DNA from: CAG-826 sp964583155
Lineage (GTDB): Bacteria > Bacillota_I > Bacilli_A > RFN20 > CAG-826
Direction of reading: 5' to 3'
Length of the DNA: 64,000 bases
Assembly (NCBI GenBank): GCA_964583155.1
Contig: CAZOUY010000008.1
Location: 1 to 64,000 of the forward strand
Program-made: the position numbers and the translations under genes
Part shown: positions 18,644-28,613 of the stretch, in pieces
Layout: every line of letters begins with the position of its first letter
How positions within the stretch are numbered: position 1 is the first letter of the stretch
The notes under the pieces: model-generated
What the model was told of the DNA's origin: nothing
The model's input: only the letters and a program-made list of their open reading frames with translations
The model's database searches: none

Positions 18644-19639
18644 ATGAAAAACACTAAAGATCGAGTTACCATTTACGAAGTGGCACGGGCGAGTGGAGTG
18701 TCGCTCGCTACGGTTTCACGTGTCATTAACAAGCAAGGAAATGTCACCGAAGCGACGCGGAAAAAGGTCGAAGAAACGATTATTCGTTTAGGTTATAAGC
18801 CTTCCGCTTTGGCCCAAGCTTTAGCCACCAATCGTTCCACGAATATCGGTATTGTGATTCCCTCCGCCAATTATGTTTATATTTCCAATATGTTGAATGG
18901 CATAACCGATGCCGCCAAAGAAAAGGGCTTTTGTTTGACATTATTTGTGACCTCTCATTCTCGTGAGGATGCGGTTTCCGTCATCGAGAAGGTCATCACC
19001 TCCCATGTTGATGGGGCGATTATTTTTGATGATGAATTGGATGTCGATGATGTCAACCACATTATGTCGTATTCCGTTCCCGTTATTGCGGTTAATAATT
19101 ATATCGTCGGTGATCGTGTGGGCTCTATCACCTTTGGATATGAGCATAAGATTAAATCGATTATTCGCGATCATTTTAATGCGAGCGATAAAAAAATGTA
19201 TTTCTTACATGTCCATAATTGTGGCCGTTTATTGGATCGAATCGAGAAGGCCTTTATCAACGTTCATTTAGAGGAGAACCGTAGCTATGGAATTCTTTCC
19301 TGTGATGATTCCTATAATCGGACCTATGCTGATTTTTTAGAGTTTTTCCAAACCACGAAAAAGGGATATTTTTTGGCCTATCGTGATTCGCTAGCGGCGG
19401 CCATCACCAATGCGGCGGTCGATTCCGGATTAAAGGTTCCGGAGGATGTCGAGGTCTTATCGATCATCGGAACCAAATACGCTTCCATTACGCGTCCGCA
19501 GCTTTCATCTATGCATGTCGATATGTATGAGGTTGGTAAGAAAGCCATGACGATGCTCAATGATCTGTTAGAAGGAAAATTGGAAGAGAAGACCTTTAAA
19601 TTTGAATCGACCTTCGTGGCCCGAAAATCGACATTATAA
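18644..19639 (+). CDS. LacI-family transcriptional regulator
   Basis: The 331-residue repressor has an N-terminal helix-turn-helix (TIYEVARASGVSLATVSRVI, about residues 9-28) and the hinge helix SALAQALATNRS, followed by a periplasmic-binding-protein-like sensor domain (NIGIVIPS, DGAIIFDD, PQLSSMHVDMYEVGKKAM). The start follows AAGGAG. The ligand is unknown. The dehydrogenase gene just downstream, on the same strand after a 74-base gap, is a plausible target or operon partner. No clear operator palindrome was located. Confidence 0.93.
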   Translation: MKNTKDRVTIYEVARASGVSLATVSRVINKQGNVTEATRKKVEETIIRLGYKPSALAQALATNRSTNIGIVIPSANYVYISNMLNGITDAAKEKGFCLTLFVTSHSREDAVSVIEKVITSHVDGAIIFDDELDVDDVNHIMSYSVPVIAVNNYIVGDRVGSITFGYEHKIKSIIRDHFNASDKKMYFLHVHNCGRLLDRIEKAFINVHLEENRSYGILSCDDSYNRTYADFLEFFQTTKKGYFLAYRDSLAAAITNAAVDSGLKVPEDVEVLSIIGTKYASITRPQLSSMHVDMYEVGKKAMTMLNDLLEGKLEEKTFKFESTFVARKSTL

Positions 19640-19713
19640 TTTTTAAGCGATAATTGTCTATTTATTGAATAAATGACCATACTTGTTATATGGAGTTTCG
19701 AAAGGAGAAGACT

Positions 19714-20700
19714 ATGAAAAAACGTATTGCTTTTTTTGATACTAAGCCATATGATAGAATCTTTTTCGATTTGGCGAAGAAGGATTATGATTTTGTCTAT
19801 TTTGAAGAAAAGCTTAATGAAAAAACGGCGCCACTGGTCAAGGGCTTTGATGCGGTTTGCGCTTTCGTAAATGATAATATCAATCGTCAGGTAATTTTGA
19901 TTTTAGAGGAAAATGGAGTTTCCTTATTGGCTATGCGCAGTACCGGCTATAACAATGTCGATATGAAATCGGCACAAAACCGAATTCACGTCGTGCGGGT
20001 GCCTTCATATTCACCCTATGCGGTTGCTGAACACGCTATAGCGCTTTTACAGACCTTAAATCGTAAAATTCATAAAGCCTATATTCGCACTCGTGATTTT
20101 AATTTTTCCTTGATGGGCTTAACCGGTATTGTTTTGCATGGTAAGACGATCGGTATCGTTGGCACAGGGGCGATTGGTCGGGCGATGATTGAAATATCGA
20201 AGGGCTATGGCATGAAAATCTTGGCCTACGATCCTTATCCTAAAAGCGATTTAGATGTCGAATATGTCGATCTAATCACCCTTTTAGAGAATAGTGATGT
20301 TGTTTCTTTACATTGTCCATTAACCAAAGAGACTAAGCATTTAATCAATAGTGAAACGATTAAGCATATGAAGAAAGGCTCCTATATTATCAATACTTCT
20401 CGAGGAGCCTTGATCGATACCTCCTCCTTGCTTGAAGCCCTTAATAGCGGTTATCTTCGCGGTGCGGGCCTTGATGTCTATGAAGAAGAAGGCGATTTGT
20501 TCTTTGAAGATCGGTCGCTTTCCATCGTTCAAGATGATATTCTTTCGATTCTTGTTTCGCGCCCTAACGTCATCATCACCTCGCATCAGGCCTTTTTAAC
20601 TGAGGAGGCCTTAAGCGAAATAGCCCGTGTGACGATCAATAACCTCGATGAGTATTTTAATGGATTACCATTAACTAATGAGATTGTTTATAAAAAGTAA
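19714..20700 (+). CDS. D-2-hydroxyacid dehydrogenase (D-lactate dehydrogenase-like)
   Basis: The ATG at 19714 sits 7 bases after AAAGGAGA; an earlier in-frame start is less likely. The 328-residue enzyme should interconvert a 2-keto acid and D-2-hydroxy acid with NAD. It shows the nucleotide loop GIVGTGAIG near residue 148, the SLHCPLT strand, the TSRGALID segment carrying the catalytic Arg, GLDVYEEE (catalytic Glu region) and SHQAFLTEEAL with the catalytic His. The pattern fits D-lactate dehydrogenases such as LdhA, but substrate is inferred. Confidence 0.88.
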   Translation: MKKRIAFFDTKPYDRIFFDLAKKDYDFVYFEEKLNEKTAPLVKGFDAVCAFVNDNINRQVILILEENGVSLLAMRSTGYNNVDMKSAQNRIHVVRVPSYSPYAVAEHAIALLQTLNRKIHKAYIRTRDFNFSLMGLTGIVLHGKTIGIVGTGAIGRAMIEISKGYGMKILAYDPYPKSDLDVEYVDLITLLENSDVVSLHCPLTKETKHLINSETIKHMKKGSYIINTSRGALIDTSSLLEALNSGYLRGAGLDVYEEEGDLFFEDRSLSIVQDDILSILVSRPNVIITSHQAFLTEEALSEIARVTINNLDEYFNGLPLTNEIVYKK

Positions 20701-20829
20701 TGAAAATTTAAAAGACTTCTTCGATCGGAAATTGATTCTAAGATCGAAGATATCATCATTAACCGATCGATTAGAGGAATTGGATATTGAATGATTATTT
20801 TATTGCAGCCCTTGGAAATAATTGTTAAA

Positions 20830-21048
20830 ATAATAGTGCGTTGAGTAAGCTTAGTACTGTTCAATAAAGAGAGCCTCGTGATTGGTGAAAGAGGAGAAAA
20901 CAGGAATTACCCTTAGGAGCATCTTTGTGAAAGCAAAGCGGTTGGCCGCATCGTTATCTGTGGAAGAGTGAGAAATATTATTATTTCTAACTAAGGTGGT
21001 ACCACGTTCAATAAGCGTCCTTAGATAATTGGGGATGCTTTTTTATTT
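20830..21048 (+). promoter_or_regulatory. T-box leader of tyrS
   Basis: The T-box AAGGTGGTACCACG lies at 20993-21006. Upstream are an AGAGAG-type element (about 20869) and stem I. A TAC in GAATTACCC near 20903 is the likely Tyr specifier. CTAAGG (20991-20996) pairs with CCTTAG (21019-21024) in the competing terminator, followed by T-rich sequence. Confidence 0.92.
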
Positions 21049-21068
21049 TTTTTAGGAGGACAAAAGAG

Positions 21069-22304
21069 ATGACATTGATTGAAGAATTAAAGGCTCGCGA
21101 ATTGTTTTTTGACACAACTTCCGAGGATCTAGAGGATTACTTAGAGAACCATAAGGTCACATTTTATTTAGGATGCGATCCTACCGGCGACTCCTTGCAT
21201 GTTGGCCATTTGGTCACCTATTTAGTGGCTAAAAGACTTGAGAAGTATGGTCATCATCCCATTCTTTTAGTGGGAGGTGCGACCGGGCAAATCGGTGATC
21301 CCAAGCAACAGGGTGAAAGAAAGATGCTTTCATTAGAGGTTACTAATGCGAATGTGATTAGCCTAAAAAAACAGGTAGAAGCGCTCTTTGGCTTTCATGA
21401 TATTGTGAATAATTATGACTGGGTTTCCTCGTTAAACGTCATTGACTTTTTACGATTCTATGGTAAGGAGTTCAATGTCAATAATATGCTTAATAAGGAG
21501 ACCGTCAAAGCGCGATTAGAAAGCGGCATTTCTTATACGGAATTCTCTTATCAGATTATCCAGGCATTGGATTGGTATCATCTTTTCAAAGAAAAAAACT
21601 GCATTTTACAGATCGGTGGTCAAGATCAATGGGGAAATATGACCGCAGGAACCGAATTGATTCGTAAAAAAGAAGGAAGCGATGTCAAGGTCTTCGCGTT
21701 CACGATCCCGCTCATCTTAAAGACCGATGGCACCAAATTCGGTAAATCGGAGGGCGGAAAATCGGTATGGCTCGATAAAGATAAAACTTCTCCTTACGAA
21801 TTCTACCAATTCTGGATTAATATTCCGGATAGTGATGTTGTAAAGAAATTAAAGCAATTCACTTTCTTATCCTTAGAAGAGATCGATCAGATTGCCGAGG
21901 CTTGGCAAAAAGAGCCCGAAAAAAGATTGGCGCAAAAAACCTTAGCGAGGGAAATGACGCGTCTGATTCATGGTGACGAAGGCCTTAATCAGGCTCTTAA
22001 AATCACCGATGCGCTTTTTAGTGGCGATATTGCCTCCTTAACAAGTCAAGAAATCGCGATGGCTTTTCTTGATTTCCCTCGTGTCAAGCTACAAGAAGGC
22101 CTGTCACTTTTAGATAATCTTATAATGCTTAAGGTTGCGTCTTCTAAGCGTGAAGGGCGCGAATTTATTAAAAACGGGGCTATCACAGTCAATGGTAAGA
22201 AAATTACCGATGAAGGCTTCATCCTTGATAAAGATGTTGCTTTAGATGATCGTTATATCATCATCCGTCGGGGCAAGAAAAAATATTATTTAGGTGAATT
22301 TTAA
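21069..22304 (+). CDS. tyrS: Tyrosine--tRNA ligase
   Basis: This 411-residue class I synthetase charges tRNA-Tyr. HVGH at residues 44-47 is the HIGH motif, KFGKS at 223-227 is the KMSKS loop, and the tyrosine pocket segments LGCDPTGDSLH and QIGGQDQWGN are intact. The C-terminus carries an S4-like RNA-binding domain (SKREGREFIKNGAITVNGKKI). It is regulated by the T-box leader directly upstream and ended by its own terminator. Confidence 0.98.
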   Translation: MTLIEELKARELFFDTTSEDLEDYLENHKVTFYLGCDPTGDSLHVGHLVTYLVAKRLEKYGHHPILLVGGATGQIGDPKQQGERKMLSLEVTNANVISLKKQVEALFGFHDIVNNYDWVSSLNVIDFLRFYGKEFNVNNMLNKETVKARLESGISYTEFSYQIIQALDWYHLFKEKNCILQIGGQDQWGNMTAGTELIRKKEGSDVKVFAFTIPLILKTDGTKFGKSEGGKSVWLDKDKTSPYEFYQFWINIPDSDVVKKLKQFTFLSLEEIDQIAEAWQKEPEKRLAQKTLAREMTRLIHGDEGLNQALKITDALFSGDIASLTSQEIAMAFLDFPRVKLQEGLSLLDNLIMLKVASSKREGREFIKNGAITVNGKKITDEGFILDKDVALDDRYIIIRRGKKKYYLGEF

Positions 22305-22309
22305 AAGAT

Positions 22310-22341
22310 AAGAAGAACTGAATATCGGTTCTTCTTTTTCT
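22310..22341 (+). terminator. Intrinsic terminator of tyrS
   Basis: AAGAAC and GTTCTT arms with flanking purine/pyrimidine matches surround a short loop and are followed by CTTTTTC. Confidence 0.75.
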
Positions 22342-22392
22342 TTAGAAAGGGTTGACTATTTGCTATAATAAAATTGAAATGAGGTGGGAATA

Positions 22393-25300
22393 ATGCATAA
22401 AATGAGCGATCAACCTTATTTAAAGCTTATTGCATGCTTTGCAGCAAAGCGTATTATTCCCATCAAAGACCATGTTGCCAGTGAATATAGTGAGCATCAC
22501 TTTCACTATGATTTGTATCAAATACATGAAAATAAAATGCGCAAGGTGATGTCTGCTGATCGGAAGTATCATGTTACATATTTTTCGGTTCCGCTCAAGG
22601 TTGGATCATTGGATGAGTTTTATAATCTAGTCGTTAATCAACGCTATAATCCCTTTAAACTCATCATGAATCCCAAAAAATTAGCAGGTTTAGCCGATTA
22701 TTTAAAAGATAAGCCCGATTCGATTGGTAAAACCTTATTACTAGCTTTTTGCTATAATCATGGAAATTGTGGAGTTGAGAAGGATTATTATCAAGCACTA
22801 GCACTTTTTTTTAAAGCCTATGAGAGTGATGATCATGATCCACGTATTGCAAATAATATCGGATATTATTATGATCATGGCTTTGGCTGTCAAAAAAACT
22901 TGTCCTTGGCAATCGAATGGTACCAAAAAGGCGCAGATATGCTATATGCCCCTTCTTTACATAATCTCGGTATTATCTACCGCGATGGTATTGGTGTTGA
23001 ACAAAATTATAAAAAAGCCATAGAATTGTTTTTTCTCGCCGCCAAAATGCAATTTGCTGATTCACAGTATGCTTTGGGAATATGCATTTTAGAGGGTAAG
23101 GGAATCGTTAAAAATTTTGATAGTGCTCGATATTGGCTACAAATGGCAGCTTATCAAGATCATCCTAAAGCGATTGGGAAATTAGGTGAGCTCCTGGAAA
23201 ATAAAGAATATCCTTGTTTTGATTTGAATACCGCTTTTAGAACTTTTCTTGATGGCGCGAATTTAGGAGATGGCTTTTGCCAGTTTAAGGTTGGATTTTA
23301 TTATTATCGTGGGCTTGCGGTCAAAAAATCATTTGCAAGAGCACTTTATCATCTTACACAAGCCGCTAACAATAGATACTATGAGAGCTACTATTATATC
23401 GGATTAATTTATGAACAAGGAGATCACGATTTGACCGCTAATCCGATGCTTGCCTTTAAAAGCTATCAGCAATTGGTGAAATATGATAAGGCCCTCGGGA
23501 ACTATTGTCTTGGTAATTGCTATTATTGCGGTATAGGGGTGGAAATTGATTATAGTAAGGCACGTTATTATTATAGTAAATCCGCTAAATACGATTATTT
23601 AAAGGCGGATTATCGTCTTGGAATCATGGCATTAAGGGGCGAAGGTATGGACAATGATTATCAAGAAGCGATGGCGCGTTTTCAAAAATGTGTACAACTA
23701 GAGAATAGTGGAGTGCAGGCGCTTAGCGAATTCTACCTAGCGTCGATTTATCAAGAAGGATTAGGAGTCGCTCAAGATGATGAAAAAGCGGCTTTCTGGT
23801 ATGAAAAAGCAGCAAGTCATGGCTCTATTGATGCTAATATTTTCTGGGGTCTATGCTTGATTAATGGAAAAGGTGTCACTGCCGATCCAACGCGCGGAAA
23901 AGAGTATTTAAAACGATATATTAAGCATTTTGACAAAGAGGCCTTTAACAATCATTATGGTAGTCTTTATCTTGCTCTTGGAAAACTGTATCTTCAGGGA
24001 ACCTATGTTAAAAGAAAACCGGTGGCTGCTTATCGATATTTTGAAAATGCCACTAAGGCTGGTAATATCGAGGCGATGTATTTTTTAGGGCAATGCCTTC
24101 AAAATGGTAGCGGTATTTCCGCTAATCCGCAAAAAGCGGTATCGTGCTTTATCAAAGCAGCAGAAGCTGGTGTTTTGGAAGCTCAATATAGTTTGGCTAA
24201 TTGCTATTATGATGGCGGTGGGGTGAATCGCGATTATCAAAAAGCGGTTTTTTGGTATAAAAAAGCGGCTTTACAAGGACACCCCAATGCTCAATGTAGC
24301 TTGGGTAATTGCTACGCAGAAGGCCAAGGAGTCAAAAAGGACTATCATCAGGCCATGAATTGGTATTCTTTAGCGGCTGATCATGGACATGCTTTGGCAT
24401 ATTATAATCTAGGTTACTTTTATGAAAAGGGAATTGGCGTTCTTCCGGATTTAGATAAAGCACAACGATATTATGAAAGTTCTTTACACTTTGGATATGT
24501 TTTGGCAAGCGTTAGTATTGAACGTGTTAATAAAATCCAAGAATTAATTAAATTATCGGAAGCCGGTGCCGAGTCCACGCATATCTTTATCTCGTGGAAT
24601 CACCATTCGCAATCCTTATCTTTGCAAATCAAAAAGGTATTGGAAGCCGCCCATTTAAAGGTGTGGCATAGCGATAGTAAATGTGAAGGCAACATCAGTG
24701 AGACATGTCTATTGGCTATCAAAAGCGCGAAATCCTTTCTTGTAATTTTGAGCTTAGCAGCTTTAGAGAGTCATTATGTCGCCTTAGAGGTTAAGGCTAT
24801 ATATGAAAGAGTTAGGAATAAAGAAATCGATATTTCTTGTGTGCGCGCATTATACGATGGTGATGAAGCGATAATTAAAGATAAGATCAAAGAGTTGCCT
24901 TCTGATAATCCGTTTCATCTTTTTGTTGATTACGACTTATCGCCACTTTATTATTCTTCCGAAAGTAATTTGCTTGTTGAAAATGTCATTAATATGTTAG
25001 GAACTGGTCAAATCAAAGCTTATCGGAAATCACGAATTAAAAAGTCTAAATCGCTCAGTTTATTTATTATGGATTGTTTGAGCTTTGAAAGAGCACGGGG
25101 AATGCTAAACACGACGACCGATATAGCGGATGGATATGTTTCGCGTTTTTTAATTCCATATAGAGACGATGCTAGTCGCAAAATCGATGAGAATCAACTT
25201 TTGACTAATCGTATTTCGCTCATCATTGCACCGGCAGGACATGGTAAAACGGTATATCTACAAAACCTAGAGCATTGCTTTTTTTCCTTAGATCATAGTG

Positions 25301-26691
25301 ATAATTTTTTCTTTCGTTTTACTCTAAGGAGCCTACAAGAGTATATTGATAGTCATAATCAAGACGTGCATGATGGTAATTTCTTTTTAAGCTTTTTAAA
25401 AAACTATGTTTTTAAAAGGGAACTAGATGATTTAGATAATCAAGTGCTTTTGACCAATGAGAAGTTCTTGCAATTGTTCACGAATGAAAAAAAGAACATT
25501 TATCTTCTTCTAGATGCGGTTGATGAATTAGGGGCTAATCGAAAAGCTCGCTTTGCGCTTATCGTTAAAATGCTCGATGATTTTTTAATTAAATTTGATT
25601 CCTCGGAGAAAATTCATCTAATCTTTACCTCGCGCGTTGATGAGCGGCTTTCTTTTTCTAATATAAAATACCTATATCGATATATCTTGCCACCATTTAA
25701 TGATGACGATCGAAAGAATGTTTTCCAAAGTATTATGGAAATATTTAATCGTTTTAATCACTATTCTTCCAATCATCAAGATGAAGCGTTGACAAATCTC
25801 ATATCATTTTCCTATGATGAGGATTATCAAGAATTTGCTAATCATATTAACGAAATCGATCCGGATATCATTAATAATCCCTTGCTTCTCAGTAATATGA
25901 TCGTCCTTTATTTTGTAAACCGCTTAGAAAACAAAGAAATGCCTAATAGTGAGTATGAGCTTATGATGCAGGCAATCGATATCATGATCGATGGCCTTGA
26001 AGACTCTAAAAAAGTCGAATTGAATTATGAAAGTGAAGTCTTGGCCAATGGCTTTTTTGATGATCATCTACGAGATATTTTATCGTATCTATATTTTAAT
26101 ATTTTAAGCGATGATCATCGCGATGTATCGTTGATTATTGAAGATTATTTAAAAAAGGAGAAGAATGATGATTCACGATTATCCGAATTATCGATATTGG
26201 ATTTGAAAAAAATAGCGAAAACGATAGCCAATCATTTAATATCTCGTAATTTTGCTGGAGAAAGGGCCATATGTCATGCGCTATTTGCGACTTACTTTGC
26301 TTCTGAGTATTGTTATAATGAACTATATGAAATAAAGCATAATTCATTTTATGCATATCTTTCGTTAAAGAATTATGATAATGGACCTTCTTTAATGGAT
26401 TATGGGCAAAAGGTCCTGAATCGTGGTGGCGAATTTGATGATGTTCTTCTCAAATTGCTATGTAAAATTACAAGCGTCATGGCGCTTCTTCCCAAAGAGA
26501 ATGATGATCTATCGTCGGAGAATAAGGATACATTATCGTTAACCATGCAAACGCTTTTTCAAAAAGACAATTTTAAAAAAGGCCAGTGGTCCAAGCTGCA
26601 GAAAAAGCTCCAAAAGCTGATTCAAAAAAGACAGATCAAATGCGCGGAGAATTTGGAAAATCTCATTAATCGAGCGGCGATTAGTTCATAA
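22393..26691 (+). CDS. Sel1-repeat/TIR/NACHT-like NTPase protein, putative NLR-type defence protein
   Basis: The ATG at 22393 follows GAGGTGGG (a GTG at 22384 lies within it), giving 1432 residues. Residues about 110-705 are a run of some fifteen Sel1-like repeats (e.g. NLGIIYRDGIGVEQNYKKAI). Residues about 727-860 are a TIR domain: opening strand THIFISW, then SHYVALEVKAI, whose Glu799 aligns with the catalytic glutamate of NADase-type TIRs. A STAND/NACHT-like ATPase follows, with Walker A APAGHGKT at 946-953 and Walker B YLLLDAVDEL near 1037-1046, then about 380 helical residues. Domain order is sensor-effector-ATPase, unlike the usual effector-ATPase-sensor NLR. An extended -10 (TTTGCTATAAT) lies upstream. 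It lies between tyrS and an ABC operon, likely acquired. Anti-phage NAD depletion is inferred. Confidence 0.85.
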   Translation: MHKMSDQPYLKLIACFAAKRIIPIKDHVASEYSEHHFHYDLYQIHENKMRKVMSADRKYHVTYFSVPLKVGSLDEFYNLVVNQRYNPFKLIMNPKKLAGLADYLKDKPDSIGKTLLLAFCYNHGNCGVEKDYYQALALFFKAYESDDHDPRIANNIGYYYDHGFGCQKNLSLAIEWYQKGADMLYAPSLHNLGIIYRDGIGVEQNYKKAIELFFLAAKMQFADSQYALGICILEGKGIVKNFDSARYWLQMAAYQDHPKAIGKLGELLENKEYPCFDLNTAFRTFLDGANLGDGFCQFKVGFYYYRGLAVKKSFARALYHLTQAANNRYYESYYYIGLIYEQGDHDLTANPMLAFKSYQQLVKYDKALGNYCLGNCYYCGIGVEIDYSKARYYYSKSAKYDYLKADYRLGIMALRGEGMDNDYQEAMARFQKCVQLENSGVQALSEFYLASIYQEGLGVAQDDEKAAFWYEKAASHGSIDANIFWGLCLINGKGVTADPTRGKEYLKRYIKHFDKEAFNNHYGSLYLALGKLYLQGTYVKRKPVAAYRYFENATKAGNIEAMYFLGQCLQNGSGISANPQKAVSCFIKAAEAGVLEAQYSLANCYYDGGGVNRDYQKAVFWYKKAALQGHPNAQCSLGNCYAEGQGVKKDYHQAMNWYSLAADHGHALAYYNLGYFYEKGIGVLPDLDKAQRYYESSLHFGYVLASVSIERVNKIQELIKLSEAGAESTHIFISWNHHSQSLSLQIKKVLEAAHLKVWHSDSKCEGNISETCLLAIKSAKSFLVILSLAALESHYVALEVKAIYERVRNKEIDISCVRALYDGDEAIIKDKIKELPSDNPFHLFVDYDLSPLYYSSESNLLVENVINMLGTGQIKAYRKSRIKKSKSLSLFIMDCLSFERARGMLNTTTDIADGYVSRFLIPYRDDASRKIDENQLLTNRISLIIAPAGHGKTVYLQNLEHCFFSLDHSDNFFFRFTLRSLQEYIDSHNQDVHDGNFFLSFLKNYVFKRELDDLDNQVLLTNEKFLQLFTNEKKNIYLLLDAVDELGANRKARFALIVKMLDDFLIKFDSSEKIHLIFTSRVDERLSFSNIKYLYRYILPPFNDDDRKNVFQSIMEIFNRFNHYSSNHQDEALTNLISFSYDEDYQEFANHINEIDPDIINNPLLLSNMIVLYFVNRLENKEMPNSEYELMMQAIDIMIDGLEDSKKVELNYESEVLANGFFDDHLRDILSYLYFNILSDDHRDVSLIIEDYLKKEKNDDSRLSELSILDLKKIAKTIANHLISRNFAGERAICHALFATYFASEYCYNELYEIKHNSFYAYLSLKNYDNGPSLMDYGQKVLNRGGEFDDVLLKLLCKITSVMALLPKENDDLSSENKDTLSLTMQTLFQKDNFKKGQWSKLQKKLQKLIQKRQIKCAENLENLINRAAISS

Positions 26692-26789
26692 ATATCATGG
26701 AAAAAATTTTTTTGGTGAATTTGGAAGCGGTTATTATGCTATACTTAAAGGCAGCCGTATTCTAAATAGAAATGTCATAAGAAGGTGAA

Positions 26790-27779
26790 ATGATGATTAA
26801 AATAGAACATCTTACAAAAATATTTAAGAAGCCTATCCGTAAAGAAGGCGTTTTAGGAATGCTAAAAACGCTTTTTTCACGGAAATACGAGACTAAAGTC
26901 GCCGTCGATGACATTTCTTTAACGATCAACGATGGTGAAATCGTGGGCTATATTGGCTCCAATGGTGCAGGAAAATCGACCACGATAAAAATGATGTGTG
27001 GTATTTTAAATCCTACGAATGGCAAAATTGAAATCGATGGCTTAGAGCCCTATAAATTCCGGCGAAAGGTCGCGAAGAATATTGGAGTGGTTTTCGGTCA
27101 AAAAACGCAGCTATGGTGGGATATTCCTCTAATTGAATCGTTCAAGGTTTTAAAGGAGGTTTATCAAATCAGCGATGAGGAATATAAGGAAAGATTATCC
27201 TTTCTTTGTGATACTTTAAAGCTGAATGATTTCATGAATCAGCCGGTACGGACCTTATCGCTTGGTCAAAGAATGCGGGCCGATCTCGCGGCGGCCTGGC
27301 TTCATAATCCTAAAACACTCTTTCTCGATGAACCGACGATTGGTCTTGATGTCCTGGTGAAGGAAAGGATTCGCGATGCCATTAAGGTCATGAATGCGAA
27401 ATATCATACCACGGTTATTTTAACCACCCATGACATGAAGGATATTGAAAATCTTTGCTCACGCATCGTGATGATTGAAAAAGGAAAAATCATTTATGAT
27501 GGGTCCTTAGAAGCCATTAAGCACCGTTTTGGTGATGTTCGAACAATCGCGATCTCTTTAAAATATGAGCCGAATTTGGATGAGCTATGTCGCTTTGATG
27601 GTCGTGTAGAATATAGCCAGGACGATAACAAGCTATTGGTTAAATTTGATGCTACGAAGATCGCCGTTGAGGAGGTTATAGACTACGTTTTCCATGAGCT
27701 ACATGCGCTTGATATCCAAATTTCGGAAATCAGTATCGAGGATGTTGTTCGTTCGATATTAGAAGAGCAAGAGGAATAG
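26790..27779 (+). CDS. ABC transporter ATP-binding protein (ABC-2 exporter type)
   Basis: The 329-residue ATPase has Walker A GSNGAGKST (about 57-65), signature LSLGQRMRAD (about 156), Walker B TLFLDEPTIGLD and the switch His in LTTHDMKDIE. The insertion VVFGQKTQLWWDIPLIESF after the Q-loop is typical of the NatA-like group paired with the two permease types found downstream. The C-terminal extension (from about 240) is characteristic of drug- or cell-surface-related ABC-2 exporters. It starts behind AAGGTGA and is first of a tight three-gene operon. Confidence 0.93.
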   Translation: MMIKIEHLTKIFKKPIRKEGVLGMLKTLFSRKYETKVAVDDISLTINDGEIVGYIGSNGAGKSTTIKMMCGILNPTNGKIEIDGLEPYKFRRKVAKNIGVVFGQKTQLWWDIPLIESFKVLKEVYQISDEEYKERLSFLCDTLKLNDFMNQPVRTLSLGQRMRADLAAAWLHNPKTLFLDEPTIGLDVLVKERIRDAIKVMNAKYHTTVILTTHDMKDIENLCSRIVMIEKGKIIYDGSLEAIKHRFGDVRTIAISLKYEPNLDELCRFDGRVEYSQDDNKLLVKFDATKIAVEEVIDYVFHELHALDIQISEISIEDVVRSILEEQEE

Positions 27780-27782
27780 AAA

Positions 27783-28613
27783 ATGAAACGATTAAAAAAA
27801 TATGTTCCTTTTTTTAAGGCCAGTATGATGGATTTAATGGCTTTTCGAGCGTCGATAATCACATGGCTTATTGTGACATTCTTTCAAGTGCTTTGTACCA
27901 TTTTTCTTTGGATAGCGGTCTATCATAATGCGCTCGATACGATGATCAATGGCTTTACCATGAATGATATGATCGTCTATCAGGTCTTTATCAATATATT
28001 TGTCTTTGTGACCTTTGATGGAACAACCAGTTACACAATCAATCAGGAGATCAAGGATGGGACAATTGCGATGTCCTTTGTGAAGCCTATTTCATATCGG
28101 GTGCGCTTTATCTTCAATAATTTAGGATCCTTTGTCATGTTGGCATTGATTTTCGGATTACCTTGCTTTACGATTGCTTACACGGTTTTCTATTTTCTCG
28201 GCTTTATCGTAATAAAATCATTTTGGGTTTTTTTAGGACAATTAGGGCTCTTTTTAGTGGCGCAGGTCATTGCCACAATGCTCAATGATGTCATAAATTA
28301 TATTTTCGGGGTTTTATGTTTTTATACGACCGCGAGCTTTGGTTTAAATCAGATTCAATCGGTGGTCGTTTCGTTTTTATCGGGGACCTTCATTCCTTTG
28401 GCCTTTTTCCCGGACTCTTTAAAAGGCATTGTCAATTATTTGCCCTTTGCGGGTATGGGACAAAATCCGGTTTTAATCCTTTTAGGAATGTATGATTTTC
28501 CCAAGTCACTAATGAGCATCGGCTTAAGCCTCGGCTGGTTATTGATTTTAGAAGGCTTTGCCTTTTTATTATTTAATCACGCCAGTAAAAAAGTGACGGT
28601 TCAAGGAGGGTAA
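27783..28613 (+). CDS. ABC-2 type permease, first subunit
   Basis: The 276-residue integral membrane protein has six predicted membrane segments, starting after the basic N-terminus KRLKKYVPFFKASMMD. It begins 4 bases after the ATPase gene and ends overlapping the next start by one base. The segment FDGTTSYTINQEIKDGTIAMSFVKPISYRV, cited here only for its TINQEIKDGTI core, is typical of ABC2_membrane_6/DUF990-related permeases. With its partner it should form a heterodimeric channel; cargo unknown. Confidence 0.87.
   Translation: MKRLKKYVPFFKASMMDLMAFRASIITWLIVTFFQVLCTIFLWIAVYHNALDTMINGFTMNDMIVYQVFINIFVFVTFDGTTSYTINQEIKDGTIAMSFVKPISYRVRFIFNNLGSFVMLALIFGLPCFTIAYTVFYFLGFIVIKSFWVFLGQLGLFLVAQVIATMLNDVINYIFGVLCFYTTASFGLNQIQSVVVSFLSGTFIPLAFFPDSLKGIVNYLPFAGMGQNPVLILLGMYDFPKSLMSIGLSLGWLLILEGFAFLLFNHASKKVTVQGG

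Noticed and set aside
20700..20830. Hairpin CTTCGATC/GATCGAAG after the dehydrogenase gene as a terminator
   Set aside because: The stem is good but no T-run follows, so I did not annotate it as an intrinsic terminator.
22350..22375. TTGACT with TATAAT as a promoter before the Sel1-TIR-NACHT gene
   Set aside because: The two boxes are only about 6 bases apart; an extended -10 (TTTGCTATAAT) alone is the better reading.
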